From an uncultured Acidimicrobiales bacterium (GTDB lineage Bacteria; Actinomycetota; Acidimicrobiia; Acidimicrobiales; SHLQ01): 64,000 nt of DNA. Below the pieces are notes generated by a model. The model did not search any database and was not told where the DNA came from. It was given only the letters and a program-made list of their open reading frames with translations. Position 1 is the stretch's first letter. Every line of letters starts with the position of its first letter. Location of the stretch: the NCBI GenBank assembly GCA_937922235.1, contig CAKZVC010000014.1, positions 27,213 through 91,212 on the forward strand. The letters run 5' to 3'. Made by a program: the position numbers and the translations under genes. Positions 56,500 to 64,000 of the stretch are shown one piece after another.

Positions 56500-58941
56500 G
56501 TGCCCGACCAGCCTGGTCTCTTTAGTAACAACTTCGCCGCGGAAGTAATCGACACGCCCGTCGCCGACGAGATGAGCGAGAGCTTTCTCGCGTATTCGCT
56601 GTCGGTCATCACCGCCCGCGCCATTCCTGACATTCGTGATGGCTTAAAGCCGGTGCAGCGCCGCATCTTGTTCTCGATGCTGCAACAGGGCATCCGTCCC
56701 GATGCCGACTTCCGCAAGTGTGCTGGTGTTGTTGGCGACACGATGGGCAAGTTCCATCCGCACGGCGACGGCGCCATTTACGAGACGCTCGTTCGCATGG
56801 GCCAGGACTTCTCCCGTGGCTTGACGTTCATTACGCCACAGGGAAACTTCGGCTCGCTCGACCACCCGCCTGCTGCGTACCGATACACCGAGTGCAAGCT
56901 CTCCCCCGCAGCGATGGACATGGTCTCGGAGATCGACGAAGAGACCGTCGACTTCAACCCGACGTTCGATGGTCTGCGCGAAGAACCCTCGGTTCTCCCC
57001 GCCCTCATTCCAAACTTGTTGGTGAACGGTACAACCGGCATTGCGGTCGGTATGGCGACCAATATGCCAACGCACAACCTTCGTGAGGTCGCCGATGCGA
57101 TCGAACTGGTCATGAAGAAGCGTCGCCCGAAGCCGACGGTCGACGAGCTTATGGAGGTCCTCCCCGGTCCCGACTTCCCGTCCGGTGGCATCCTGATCGA
57201 CGACAGCTTGCGCGAGGCGTACGAGACGGGCCGTGGCACCGTCCGCATTCGAGCTAAGGCCGAGACGATCAAGCTCACCCGCAGCCGTGAAGCGCTCGTC
57301 ATCACCGAGCTGCCGTACATGGTTGGCCCCGAGAAGGTCATCACCAAGATCAACGAGCTCGCATCGGTCGGCAAACTGCCCGGCGTTGACGAGCGTGAGG
57401 GCGCCAAGAACCTCTCCGACAAGAACAACCCGCTGCGCATCCAGATCGACCTTCGTCCTGGGGCGAGCGCCAAGGCCGTTCTGGCCAACCTCTATCGAAT
57501 GACTCCACTCGAGGAGACCTTCGGCATCAACAACGTCGTGCTCGTCGATGGTGTGCCCACCACCGTGAGCCTGTGGGACCTGTGCAACCACTACGTCGAC
57601 CATCGCCTCGACGTCATCGTCCGCCGCACCGAATTCCGCCTGGCGAAGTGGGAAGCGCGACTGCACATCGTTGCTGGTTTGCTCATTGCACTCGAGAACA
57701 TCGACCGCGTGATCGAGATCATCCGAGCTTCGGCGGACACCCCCGAAGCGAAGGCGTCGCTGATGAGCGAGCTCGACCTCTCGGAGGTTCAGGCATCACA
57801 CGTCCTCGACATGCCGCTGCGTCGACTCACCGCACTCGAGGTGCAGAAGCTCGAAGACGAAGCCGAAGACCTCGAGGCCAAAATTCTCGATGCACAGAAG
57901 CTGCTCGCCAGCGAGCAGCGCCAGCGCACTGTCGTATTGAAAGAACTGCGTGAGGCTGTCGACAAGTACGGCGTCGATCGCCGCACGGTCATCACGTCCG
58001 AAGACGAATTCGCCGGCGTCGATCTGACCGCCCTCGAATCTGGAAGCACCGACGACATCCCCGACGATCCGTGCATCGTCACGCTGTCGACCAGCGGCCT
58101 CGTCGGCCGAGCGCCAACCGAGGGCGCGAAGCGGGCAACGCCTGGCCGTCACGACGTCGTCATTGCGAGCCGGGTCGGATCAACCCGTGCACCGATCTTT
58201 GCCGTCACGAACGAAGGCCGGGCCCGCATGGCGCTTGGACTCGAAGTTGGCGAGGTCGGCGGCCGTTCTCGTGGCACCGAAACCCGAAAAGCGTTCGGAA
58301 CCAACAAGGGCGAAGAAGTCCTCACCATTGCAACGCCGAAGACCGAGGGTGCTGAGAACCTGGTACTCATCACCGAGAACGGTGTGGCCAAGCAGCTCAG
58401 CGCTGACGAGGTCGCTGGCACTCGCCCCGGCCAGATGCTCATCAACCTGAAGCCGCAAGATTCACTTGTTGCGGCATTCACTGCGCCTGCGGGCACCGAC
58501 ATCGCGATCGTTGCCAGCGACGGTCAGGTTCTGCGCACCGCAGTCGACAACATCAGCGTGCAGGGCCGCAATGCCTCGGGCGTTGCTGGCATGAAGTTGA
58601 AGGACGGCGCCAAGGTTGTCGGCGCTGGCGTCATCTTGGGCGACGAACCTATCCTGACCGTCACCGACAAGGGCACCGCGAAGCTCACCCCATCGTCAGA
58701 GTTCGACGTGAAGGGCCGAGGAGGCGGCGGTGTCCGCATCACTCGCTTCACCAACGAAAAAGCGCTTGTCTACGCCTACGTCGGCAGCACCGACGGCATG
58801 CTTGCGATCGTTGGATCCGACGACGACAAGAGCAAACCCTCCCATGACCCGGTCGCCCTCGACCTCGAACCCACCAAGCGCGACCTCGTGAGCACCGAAA
58901 CCGATCAACCCATCCTGTTCGTTGGACAGGCTCGTTGGTAA
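56500..58941 (+). CDS. Type IIA DNA topoisomerase subunit A (GyrA or ParC)
   Basis: SFLAYSLSVITARAIPDIRDGLKPVQRRILFSMLQQG; GKFHPHGDGAIYETLVRMGQ; AAYRYTECKLSPAA. GTG start. Confidence 0.95.
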   Translation: MPDQPGLFSNNFAAEVIDTPVADEMSESFLAYSLSVITARAIPDIRDGLKPVQRRILFSMLQQGIRPDADFRKCAGVVGDTMGKFHPHGDGAIYETLVRMGQDFSRGLTFITPQGNFGSLDHPPAAYRYTECKLSPAAMDMVSEIDEETVDFNPTFDGLREEPSVLPALIPNLLVNGTTGIAVGMATNMPTHNLREVADAIELVMKKRRPKPTVDELMEVLPGPDFPSGGILIDDSLREAYETGRGTVRIRAKAETIKLTRSREALVITELPYMVGPEKVITKINELASVGKLPGVDEREGAKNLSDKNNPLRIQIDLRPGASAKAVLANLYRMTPLEETFGINNVVLVDGVPTTVSLWDLCNHYVDHRLDVIVRRTEFRLAKWEARLHIVAGLLIALENIDRVIEIIRASADTPEAKASLMSELDLSEVQASHVLDMPLRRLTALEVQKLEDEAEDLEAKILDAQKLLASEQRQRTVVLKELREAVDKYGVDRRTVITSEDEFAGVDLTALESGSTDDIPDDPCIVTLSTSGLVGRAPTEGAKRATPGRHDVVIASRVGSTRAPIFAVTNEGRARMALGLEVGEVGGRSRGTETRKAFGTNKGEEVLTIATPKTEGAENLVLITENGVAKQLSADEVAGTRPGQMLINLKPQDSLVAAFTAPAGTDIAIVASDGQVLRTAVDNISVQGRNASGVAGMKLKDGAKVVGAGVILGDEPILTVTDKGTAKLTPSSEFDVKGRGGGGVRITRFTNEKALVYAYVGSTDGMLAIVGSDDDKSKPSHDPVALDLEPTKRDLVSTETDQPILFVGQARW

Positions 58942-58946
58942 CAAAG

Positions 58947-61013
58947 ATGAGCAGCACCATGACCTCAAACTCCCCAAAAAAGAAGACCTACGACGCCGAT
59001 TCAATCGAAACCCTCGAAGGTCTTGATGCCGTCCGCAAGCGTCCTGGCATGTACATCGGAGGTACGGGTTCGGCCGGCCTCATGCACCTCGTCTGGGAGC
59101 TCATCGACAACTCCGTTGATGAGGCCGCTGCAGGCGAGGCCAACAAGGTCTTCGTCACGTTCCATCGAGATGGCTCGATCGAAGTGGCCGACAACGGCCG
59201 TGGCATCCCGGTCGACAAGCACTCGAAGAAGAAGGTGTCTGCGCTCGAGGTGGTACTGACCGAGCTTCACGCCGGCGGCAAGTTTGGCGGCGGCGCCTAC
59301 GCGTCGTCGGGTGGCCTTCACGGTGTCGGCGCATCGGTGGTCAACGCGCTGTCGGTGAAGCTCAAGGCTGAGGTCGATCGCCAGGGTCACACCTGGGCGC
59401 TCGATTTCGATGAGCGCGTGGCTGGACACTTCAACGGTTCCAAGTTCACGAAGAGTCACGAGCTCAAGAAGATCGCCAAGACCAAGAAGACGGGCACCCG
59501 CATCCGCTTCTGGCCCGACACCGACATCTTCGACCCCGAGGCATCCATCGAGTGGGACGAGGTCGTCCGCCGAGCAAAGCTTGCGTGCTTCCTGGTGCCT
59601 GGCTTGAAGATCACGATCGAAGACAAGCGCACCGGCTCGAAGAAAGACCCGGTCGAGTTCGTTAGTCGCGGCGGTTTGAAAGACCTCGTTAACGATCTCG
59701 TCGGCGAGCGTGGCACCGTCACCGATGTCATCAGCCTTTCCGGCATCGACACATTCGAAGAGAAGGTTCCAGTCAACGGCAAGATGACTGTGGTCGAACG
59801 TGAGTGCACCGTCGACGTCGCATTGCGTTGGGTCGAAGGCTTCGAGACCAACATTGTGTCGTTCGTCAACACCATCCCGACTGCCGAGGGTGGCACGCAT
59901 CTCACCGGCTTCGAGCGCTCGATGAACCGTGCCGTCAACGACGTGCTGCTGAAAGACATGCGCAAGCTCGCAAAGCTGGCCAAGAACAACAAGCACAAGG
60001 CGATCAAAGACGATGTGCAAGAAGGCCTGATAGCGGTGTGCAAGGTCACGTTCCCCGAACCGCAGTTCCGGGGCCAAACCAAACAAGAGCTCGGCACTCC
60101 CGGCGTCGACCGAATCGTGTACGACGTTGTGAAGACTGGCATGTCCGACTGGTTCAACGGCATTGGCTCAAAGAAGACCCACGTCAACGGCGTCCGGGAC
60201 AAGATCGCCACCGCCATCATCAACCGCGTCAACACCAAGCAAGCCCTCGATAACAAGCGCAAGCTGTCGAACCTCGGCAGTACCGGTATGCCGGGCAAGC
60301 TCGCCGACTGCCGCGACCACGGCCCCGACTCCGAGCTCTTGATCGTGGAGGGCGACTCGGCAGCAGGCCCCGCCATCCGCGGACGCGATGCGCAGTACAT
60401 GGCTGTCCTTCCGTTGCGAGGCAAGGTCGTCAACGCTGGCAAGGCCACGCTGAAGCAGGTCCTCGACAACGCCGAGGCCCAGAACCTCTTCACCGCAATC
60501 GGTGGCGGCTCGGGCAAAGACTTCGACCTCAACCAAACCCGCTACGGCCGGATTGTCATCTTGTGTGACGCCGACGTCGACGGAAGCCACATTCGTTGCC
60601 TCGTGCTCACATTGCTCTACAAGTACATGCGTCCGCTCATCGAAGCTGGCCGAGTGTTTGCTGCCCAGCCTCCGCTGTTCAGCACCAAGGTCGGCGGCGA
60701 AACCTACCGAGCCTTCAGCGACGAGCACCGCGAACAGCTCACTGCCGAACTGTCCAAGGGAAACCGCAAGGCCGAGAACATCAAGTGGCAGCGCTTCAAG
60801 GGCTTGGGCGAGATGAACGTCAATGAGCTCGAGCACGCGGCACTCAACCCCGAGACTCGAATCCTTCGTCGCCTCACCATCGAGGACGTCGAAAAGGAGA
60901 AGCGTCGGGCCGAGAAGATGTTCGACGTGCTTATGGGCGCCGACGTGTCGGTTCGCCGCGACTACATCATCAAGAACTCCGACGAGTTCGACGCAGCAGC
61001 CCTCGACGTCTAA
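58947..61013 (+). CDS. Type IIA DNA topoisomerase subunit B (GyrB or ParE)
   Basis: ETLEGLDAVRKRPGMYIGGTGSAGLMHLVWELIDNSVDEA; LLIVEGDSAAGPAIRGRDAQYMAVLPLRGKVVN; LCDADVDGSHIRCL. Confidence 0.95.
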   Translation: MSSTMTSNSPKKKTYDADSIETLEGLDAVRKRPGMYIGGTGSAGLMHLVWELIDNSVDEAAAGEANKVFVTFHRDGSIEVADNGRGIPVDKHSKKKVSALEVVLTELHAGGKFGGGAYASSGGLHGVGASVVNALSVKLKAEVDRQGHTWALDFDERVAGHFNGSKFTKSHELKKIAKTKKTGTRIRFWPDTDIFDPEASIEWDEVVRRAKLACFLVPGLKITIEDKRTGSKKDPVEFVSRGGLKDLVNDLVGERGTVTDVISLSGIDTFEEKVPVNGKMTVVERECTVDVALRWVEGFETNIVSFVNTIPTAEGGTHLTGFERSMNRAVNDVLLKDMRKLAKLAKNNKHKAIKDDVQEGLIAVCKVTFPEPQFRGQTKQELGTPGVDRIVYDVVKTGMSDWFNGIGSKKTHVNGVRDKIATAIINRVNTKQALDNKRKLSNLGSTGMPGKLADCRDHGPDSELLIVEGDSAAGPAIRGRDAQYMAVLPLRGKVVNAGKATLKQVLDNAEAQNLFTAIGGGSGKDFDLNQTRYGRIVILCDADVDGSHIRCLVLTLLYKYMRPLIEAGRVFAAQPPLFSTKVGGETYRAFSDEHREQLTAELSKGNRKAENIKWQRFKGLGEMNVNELEHAALNPETRILRRLTIEDVEKEKRRAEKMFDVLMGADVSVRRDYIIKNSDEFDAAALDV

Positions 61014-61021
61014 GAGTCAAC

Positions 61022-61068
61022 AAATGTGAACCGCGAAGTACGCCACGCGTACCTAGCGGTTCACATTT
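61022..61068 (+). terminator. Terminator-like hairpin downstream of subunit B
   Basis: AAATGTGAACCGC (61022-61034) pairs with GCGGTTCACATTT (61056-61068); nested GTACGC/GCGTAC. Confidence 0.65.
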
Positions 61069-61119
61069 ATGGATATTTCGACCCTGGTGAGCTGACTGCT
61101 CGCTGACCGAACATGGTGC

Positions 61120-62259
61120 ATGGGCACATCTGCGCGGGCATTCACCTCCGTCGGCATTCTCCTCGGATCGCTTCTGGCAGCGGCTCCGGCGGGGGCAAGC
61201 GATAGTCATCTCGTGGGCGAGTCCTGCTTGGGGCAGCCGGCAACGATCGTTGTTGAGAACGATCACAACGGCCGGGTCATTCAGGGCACAGACGGAAACG
61301 ATGTCATCGTCGTCCGCGCTCGCAACGGCAACGGATTTGGCGTCGATGGCCTTGGGGGCGACGACACCATCTGTGTCACTGGCGCGTACTCGGTCACTGG
61401 CGGCGACGGGGACGATACCATTCTTGCCAACGGCAGCGAGGCGGTAGGGCGCATCGCCCTTTCCGGCGGACCTGGCAACGACACCATCTACGGCGACCCA
61501 AGCAACGTTGTCGAGATCGTCGTCGGTGAATCTGGCGACGACGTCCTCTATGGACGCGGTGGAAACGACATCCTCTACGGCATGGATGGCAACGACACGC
61601 TTCGCGGCGGTCCGGGACATGACACGCTGCTCGGCGGAGGCGGCTCCGACACGATGTTCGGCGGTTGGGGTAACGACTACCTCATTGGTGGAGATCCCGA
61701 CAATCTCCCCGACGAGCTGACCGCAAGTACGACCCCGGATGGCGATGACACGTTGTATGGAGGACCTGGCTTCGACCTGCTCATCGGCATGCAGGGCGCA
61801 GACACTCTTTACGGCGGCAAGGACAACGACCGCCTCATCGCCAACGAAGCACCGTTACTCGACCGGTTCGACTCGCCAACACCAGCCGACATGCACGACA
61901 CGGCGGGTTCACGCATGTACGGCGGCACCGGCGACGACCTCCTGATCGGGTCAAACCGTTGGGACCGCATTTTCGGCGGCCCTGGTGACGATGTCCTCTG
62001 GGGCTTCGAAGGCCGCGATTACATTCGCGGCGGCCAGGGCAACGACCTACTGGTCGGCGGTCCTGGCATCGACAACATGAACGGCAATCGCGGCGCCGAC
62101 CACATCATCCAACAGGGCGCCGACGCAACCCATGGCGGCCCTGGCGCAGACAACTGCATGTGGATCTCGGCCAGCAGCGTTGGACCATTCGCATCCTGTG
62201 AGCAGACCGGGCCTGTCACAATTACCTACGACGCTCCCGACCTGTTCTTCCTGCGCTAG
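61120..62259 (+). CDS. Secreted RTX/hemolysin-type calcium-binding repeat protein
   Basis: Signal peptide; many GGxGxDxLxGG-type repeats (GGRGGNDILYGMDGNDTLRGGPGHDTLLGGGGSDTMFGGWGNDYLIGG). Confidence 0.88.
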   Translation: MGTSARAFTSVGILLGSLLAAAPAGASDSHLVGESCLGQPATIVVENDHNGRVIQGTDGNDVIVVRARNGNGFGVDGLGGDDTICVTGAYSVTGGDGDDTILANGSEAVGRIALSGGPGNDTIYGDPSNVVEIVVGESGDDVLYGRGGNDILYGMDGNDTLRGGPGHDTLLGGGGSDTMFGGWGNDYLIGGDPDNLPDELTASTTPDGDDTLYGGPGFDLLIGMQGADTLYGGKDNDRLIANEAPLLDRFDSPTPADMHDTAGSRMYGGTGDDLLIGSNRWDRIFGGPGDDVLWGFEGRDYIRGGQGNDLLVGGPGIDNMNGNRGADHIIQQGADATHGGPGADNCMWISASSVGPFASCEQTGPVTITYDAPDLFFLR

Positions 62260-62285
62260 CTATCGAGCCAGCGGGGCTTCAATCG

Positions 62286-63269
62286 TTAGGCGGCCAGTGA
62301 CTTCTCTACTTCTTCGACCTTCTTGTCGTGCGCCTCGGTCAGTTCCTTGATCGACTCGTCGCGCCACTGCTTGATCGTGTTGATGCTCTTGTCGACCTTC
62401 TCGAACATCGGAGCGAAGTCTTTCCTCTTCGACTCTGTGGCTGCGGCCCATGACTCGAGCTTGGACTCGCGGTACGCCTTGAGCTCGACGAGTTCTTCTT
62501 CGGTTTCAGCTGCATCGATCTGGACATCGATGTCGGCAACCCACTTCTCGTACTGATCGTCGATCTCACGAAGCTTGCGATCAAGCTCGACCTCAAGGCG
62601 GTCACGCTCTTTCTCGTGGGGCTCGAGGCGCTTGTTCGCTTCCACGTTGACCTCGGCGATGTCGGCATCAAGCTGAGCCTGTAGCTCCTGCAGTTCCTTG
62701 TCGACCTCTGCCTGCTTTGCTGCGAGCTCCTCGGCCTTGGCCTTCTCTTCGGCCTCAGCCTTGGCCTTTGCTTCAGCTTCGGCCTTGGCCTTCGCCTCAG
62801 CGGCTTCTTTTTCGAGCCGCTCTTTCTCCTCCGCCTCGGCCTTTGCTGCCGCCTCTGCGTCCAACTTGGCTTGCTCTTCAGCCGCAGCCTTCGCAGCCGC
62901 CGCCTCTTCCTCAAGCTTGAGCTTCTCCGCGGCTTGCTCGGCTTCGAGCTTCTTCTTCGCCTCTGCTTCGGCGGCTGCCGTTGCTTCAGCCTCGGCCTTT
63001 GCTGCGGCACGCTCCTCAGCTTCTGCTTGAGCGGCGTCTAGCTCAGCCTGTTCCTGAGCAGCAAGGTCATCGACCATCGCAAGCGCATCCGGGGCGCCGG
63101 TGGTGAGCTGCTGTGCCTCGATGGACTCGCTCGACACGCCAACGTTCGGAAGTCCGGGCAGATCGACGCCAGCCATGTTCACGCCACCGACTACGCCAAC
63201 GGCTACAAAGCCAGAGATTGCGATTTTTCCGCCCACCGTTCCGGCGAAGTCTGTGAATTTTGTCAGCAT
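62286..63269 (-). CDS. Single-TM Ala/Glu/Lys-rich long coiled-coil protein
   Basis: MLTKFTDFAGTVGGKIAISGFVAVGVVGGVNMAGVDLPG, then about 150 aa of AEAEAKAKAEAEEKAKAEE-type helix. Confidence 0.75.
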   Translation of the reverse strand: MLTKFTDFAGTVGGKIAISGFVAVGVVGGVNMAGVDLPGLPNVGVSSESIEAQQLTTGAPDALAMVDDLAAQEQAELDAAQAEAEERAAAKAEAEATAAAEAEAKKKLEAEQAAEKLKLEEEAAAAKAAAEEQAKLDAEAAAKAEAEEKERLEKEAAEAKAKAEAEAKAKAEAEEKAKAEELAAKQAEVDKELQELQAQLDADIAEVNVEANKRLEPHEKERDRLEVELDRKLREIDDQYEKWVADIDVQIDAAETEEELVELKAYRESKLESWAAATESKRKDFAPMFEKVDKSINTIKQWRDESIKELTEAHDKKVEEVEKSLAA

Positions 63270-63456
63270 GAGAAGAACCTTCTGATCATTGCGCCGGTGG
63301 TCGCTATTTCCGTTGAAAATGGTTCGACCCACCTATCAAAAATCTTGACGAAGATGGACCGAATGACCTGGTTGCAGAGCTGTCTATGTACGACTGCAGG
63401 GCTTCTCATGAGTCGCAGTACCTATCGCCTACTAGGCCCTGCGATTAACTAACGGT

Positions 63457-63912
63457 ATGAATGAGGCATTTGAAGCACACCTCGGCGCGGCCAGAGAACT
63501 GGCAAAGCGTCAAAAGTGGAAGCTTGCGATCGAACAAATCAACGGCGCACTCCGAATCGACCCAACGTCGAAGGTTGCCCACCTCACCCACCTGGCGATT
63601 ATCGAGCAGGTCCCCGATCTTCACGTGATGGAGTACGGGTCGGGGTGGCTGTCTCGGGCGCGAAAGTCCGGCGACGCGCTCGTCTTTGTCTACCCGGATG
63701 ACCCTGAAGCGCACGAAGCTTCAGCTCGCGCCTATCTCCTCGACAAGAACTGGGGCGCCGCGACCGAAGCCGCAGAAGCTGCCTTGAAGATTGATCCCAA
63801 CCGTCCCGAAGCCCAACGGATCATCGAGCTCGCCCATTCGAAGGTCGCGAAGAAGATCTCGAGGATGTCGAAGACGAAACGATTCGGGCGCAGGTCATCG
63901 CCTTTCCGGTAG
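63457..63912 (+). CDS. TPR-like hypothetical protein
   Basis: FEAHLGAARELAKRQKWKLAIEQINGALRIDPTSKVAHLTHLAII...KNWGAATEAAEAALKIDPNRPEAQRIIELA. Confidence 0.65.
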   Translation: MNEAFEAHLGAARELAKRQKWKLAIEQINGALRIDPTSKVAHLTHLAIIEQVPDLHVMEYGSGWLSRARKSGDALVFVYPDDPEAHEASARAYLLDKNWGAATEAAEAALKIDPNRPEAQRIIELAHSKVAKKISRMSKTKRFGRRSSPFR

Positions 63913-63938
63913 CGACGCTTGTGCACTAGGTTCGCGAC

Positions 63939-64000
63939 ATGGCGATCCGATCAGTGAACGAGATGATGGCAGCGGCACGGGAGGAAATCACCAACCTCTC
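63939..64000 (+). CDS. Partial CDS at the window edge, MAIRSVNEMMAAAREEITNL... (possibly rhodanese-like)
   Basis: ATG with open frame to the window end; too short for a firm family call. Confidence 0.4.
   Translation, partial: MAIRSVNEMMAAAREEITNL

Noticed and set aside
61120-62259. RTX toxin operon
   Set aside because: Repeats are present, but no type I secretion ABC/MFP genes or toxin-activating acyltransferase are nearby.

Overview
This looks like a gene-dense, high-GC actinobacterial chromosome segment, probably Acidimicrobiia-like. The taxon is inferred from WhiB, mycoredoxin, the N-terminal QGPGWWLASDGKWYP motif and coding style. There are about 45 protein genes, mostly housekeeping and secreted or lipoprotein types: partial TldD, Dxs, cyclophilin lipoprotein, M20, M3 and M1 peptidases, SelO, ABC-F, NifU-like, two two-component systems, ECF-like sigma with a membrane partner, a GT2/GH26-like pair, DUF1800/DUF1501, ferrochelatase, Nei, and a GyrA/ParC plus GyrB/ParE pair. 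I saw no phage, CRISPR, rRNA or tRNA.

Most interesting items:
(1) A WhiB / CarH-like B12 photoreceptor regulator / Nei / ferrochelatase cluster behind a double-dyad operator.
(2) A 6C-like small RNA with two C-rich-loop hairpins near 55.35-55.44 kb.
(3) Tandem CxxCH-bearing copper monooxygenase-like lipoproteins.
(4) A dispersed intergenic repeat family: a 62-bp perfect direct repeat plus a diverged copy about 25 kb away, and separate palindromic GGGGCCTGTCCCC / GGGGTCAGACCCC elements.
(5) Two genes broken by apparent single-base deletions.
(6) A LexA/SOS-like box upstream of the topoisomerase pair.

All calls come from reading the sequence and the ORF track. No database searches were run.
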